From NCBI GenBank assembly GCA_947623455.1, contig OX392533.1, forward strand, positions 35,508,729-35,572,728: a stretch of DNA of 64,000 nucleotides, in the 5' to 3' direction. The stretch comes from Mimachlamys varia. Lineage: Eukaryota; Mollusca; Bivalvia; Pectinida; Pectinidae. The notes beneath the pieces are model-generated. The model was not told where the DNA came from and searched no databases. It saw only the letters and a list, made by a program, of their open reading frames with translations. Positions 62,045 to 64,000 of this stretch are shown one piece after another. Every line of letters starts with the position of its first letter. Position 1 is the first letter of the stretch. The translations under genes were made by a program, and so were the position numbers.

Positions 62045-62525
62045 TTTTAGGATGCGGTGGCTGAGTGGTTAAGGTGTTCCTAAAATTCTATCACTAGCTC
62101 TCCACCTCTGGGACATGGTGGCCTAGTGGTTAAGGTGTCCCGACATTCTAACACTAGCTCTCCACCTCTGGGTCGTGGTGGCCGAGTGGTTAAGGTGTCC
62201 CAACATTCTACCACTAGCCCTCCACCTCTGGGTCACGGTGGCCGAGTGGTTAAGGTGTCCAAACATTCTACCACTAGCTCTCCACCTCTGGGTCGGGTTG
62301 GACGAGTGGTTAAGGTGTCCTGACATTCTACCACTAGCCCTCCACCTCTGGGTCATGGTAGCCAAGTGGTTAAGGTGTCCCGATATTCTATCACTCAACC
62401 CTCCACCTCTGGGTCGCGGTGGCCGAGTGGTTAAGGTGTCCCGATATTCTATCACTCAACCCTCCACCTCTGGGTCGCGGTGGCCGAGTGGTTAAGGTGT
62501 CCCAACATTCTACCACTAGCTCTCC
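62045..62525 (+). repeat. Eight tandem copies of the SINE tRNA-like head
   Basis: The 60-61 bp unit is ggtggccgagtggttaaggt, gtcccaacattctaccacta, gccctccacctctgggtcgc. The A-box core gtggttaagg recurs at about 62064, 62124, 62184, 62244, 62304, 62364, 62425 and 62485. Each unit is exactly the first ~60 bases of the SINE (compare 21848-22066), ending before the B-box. Only the last unit continues into a complete SINE body. Confidence 0.92.
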
Positions 62526-62690
62526 ACCTCTGGGTTATGAGTTCGAAACCAATGTGGGGCAATTAATTGCCAGGTACTGACCATAGGTCGGTGGTTTTTC
62601 TTTGGGTACTCCAGATTTCCCCACCTCCAAAACCTAGGTGGCACATCTTTAAATGACCCTGGCTGTCATAGCTACAAAGGGTCATACAAT
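62465..62690 (+). mobile_element. tRNA-derived SINE at the end of the head array
   Basis: The head is the eighth array unit, the B-box is gagttcgaaacc (62539-62550), and the body has gccaggtactgaccataggt and cggtggtttttctttgggta. The 3' part reads cacatctttaaatgaccctg with gctgtcatagc. It is the only plus-oriented copy of this family in the window. Confidence 0.85.
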
Positions 62691-63719
62691 GTAACTCTTA
62701 ATTAATTTGGGCACCAGCCATACATTCTGTGAAAAAAACCCCAACAAACTTTGCTATCCCTATAAATGGCCATAGCTCTAAATTTCTTAATAATGTCAAG
62801 TGGGTATCAAAAGAACCTCATCCTAAGATATTTCCATAATTAAGCCAGCAGAATAGATTTACAAGAACAAAGGGACAAAACTCAGAATATGCAATTTCCG
62901 GGTATGAAAACGGCAGTGACTTGGCTATCTTTAAAGAAAACTAACATGATAAAATTTTGTCAGTTATAGGTGAAAAATGTTTTATATAACATATCCTTAA
63001 AACAAAATGACAGACTCAATGTTCTCAAACCACTCAACTGAAGATTATAGCTTCACATAAATGCAAATCCACTTAAAGGATGACAGCTACTTCATTTAAA
63101 CCAAACCTCCATTTCTAAAGAGTTTCATACAAAAAATAATCTTTGCATTTTTTTGTGAACAGCAATTTTCCATGGCATTTCAGAATTCAAACCAGAATAA
63201 AACACATGTTTTTTTCTAATATTTAAAAAAAAAAAAAAAAAAAATAAATGAATACAACTCCTCAAATCATTCATAGGCAAAATGAAATTCTTTTGAAACA
63301 TTTTCACCACAAAAAAAAAAAAAAAAAAAATTCAAATTAAATGAGAACAGCAGTCCTTCAATTTAAATGCTGTTATTTACCAACTCAGTCTTCATCTGTT
63401 GGAAATTCAGAGATGAAATGCTAAAAAAAATGACAAGACCTCTTTATCATTATTTTCAGAAAAAAAAAATATGAAGAAATCTCAGAAAATGAAAGCTTTT
63501 ACAGTTTGGAACTATGCAGCCCTACTCAAGGGAGCCATTACTTTGTCAGTTTTGCTCATTTCTCCACTTATAAATCTTCATCTCAAATGACAAAGCCATA
63601 CAGCAGTTCTATATGCTTGTCATTATCACTGCTAGATAATGGAAACCTACATCTCCAAATTATGATGACCTATCTACAATAAAAGGAATGACAGAATTTT
63701 AAGTGAGATTTTCAAGTTT
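62691..63719. other. Non-coding stretch with poly-A runs
   Basis: Poly-A runs lie at about 63226-63244 and 63311-63330. No gene was recognised. Confidence 0.5.
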
Positions 63720-64000
63720 CATTTAAGGACATATGTCCCAGTGTGCACTGCTGTTTTTCCTATATTCATTTATCTCCCCTTAAGGATTCCTGTCCCACTG
63801 TACTGTGGTATTTCCTATATACAGTTACCTTCCCTTAAGGATTCCTGTCCCACTGTACTTTGGTATTTCCTATATACAGTTACCTCCCCTTAAGGATCCC
63901 TGTTCCACTGTACTGTGGTATTTCCTATATACAGTTGTCTCCCCTTAAGGATCCATGTCCCACTGTATTGTGGTATTTCCTATATACAGTTACGTCCCCT
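63720..64000. repeat. 55-bp tandem array, cut by the window edge
   Basis: About five units of ctgtcccactgtactgtggt, atttcctatatacagttacc, tccccttaaggattc are visible. The first is diverged and the last is truncated at 64000. Confidence 0.9.

Noticed and set aside
62123..62495. Open frames of 65-110 codons on both strands
   Set aside because: They are explained by the 60-bp SINE-head array.

Overview
The window looks like nuclear DNA of a marine mollusc, most likely a bivalve. This is inferred from the AT-rich sequence, split coding sequence with consensus splice sites, several tRNA-derived SINEs with bivalve-like heads, Penelope-like, piggyBac and Tc1/mariner relics, and many tandem-repeat-carrying elements that resemble the Pearl/Helentron type described in bivalves. 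No bacterial operon, phage or CRISPR is visible. The species cannot be named from sequence alone.

Only one host coding segment is recognised with confidence: a 144-nt internal exon of the DEAD-box RNA helicase DDX1 on the minus strand (2892-3035). It is immediately followed, in its own intron, by eight tandem copies of its 3' half with the 5' splice site (2255-2891). Three further short minus-strand reading frames (8717-8814, 9892-10062, 17374-17637) look protein-like but were not identified. The large spaces around them may be introns of DDX1 or intergenic DNA; the sequence does not decide this.

The rest is repeat. Tandem arrays: about 100 x 46 bp (3790-8422), about 36 x 63 bp (14690-16955), about 80 x 23 bp (30070-31970), about 39 x 145 bp inside one 6.4-kb element (46211-52596), 8 x 155 bp (39079-40506), about 21 x 65 bp (56440-57835), 8 x 60 bp built from a SINE head (62045-62525) and a 55-bp array running off the right edge. 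Transposons: a deleted Tc1/mariner copy with perfect 34-bp ends (11321-12241), a deleted piggyBac copy with TTAA duplication (20356-21601) nested in an older element, a pogo-like TIR element without transposase (40627-41955), a Penelope-like reverse transcriptase relic (58440-59290), several MITE-like foldbacks, and at least seven tRNA-derived SINE copies.

The most interesting signals are the array made from a coding exon with its splice donor, the SINE whose tRNA head has been multiplied eight times, and a group of unrelated-looking elements that share one terminal design (5' ACAAGAG plus a short hairpin, 3' CTAA, with short subterminal inverted repeats) while carrying different tandem cores. 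One of these cores holds a palindrome of two nuclear-receptor half-sites about 39 times. Most open reading frames inside the arrays follow from unit length and low stop content and are not proposed as genes.
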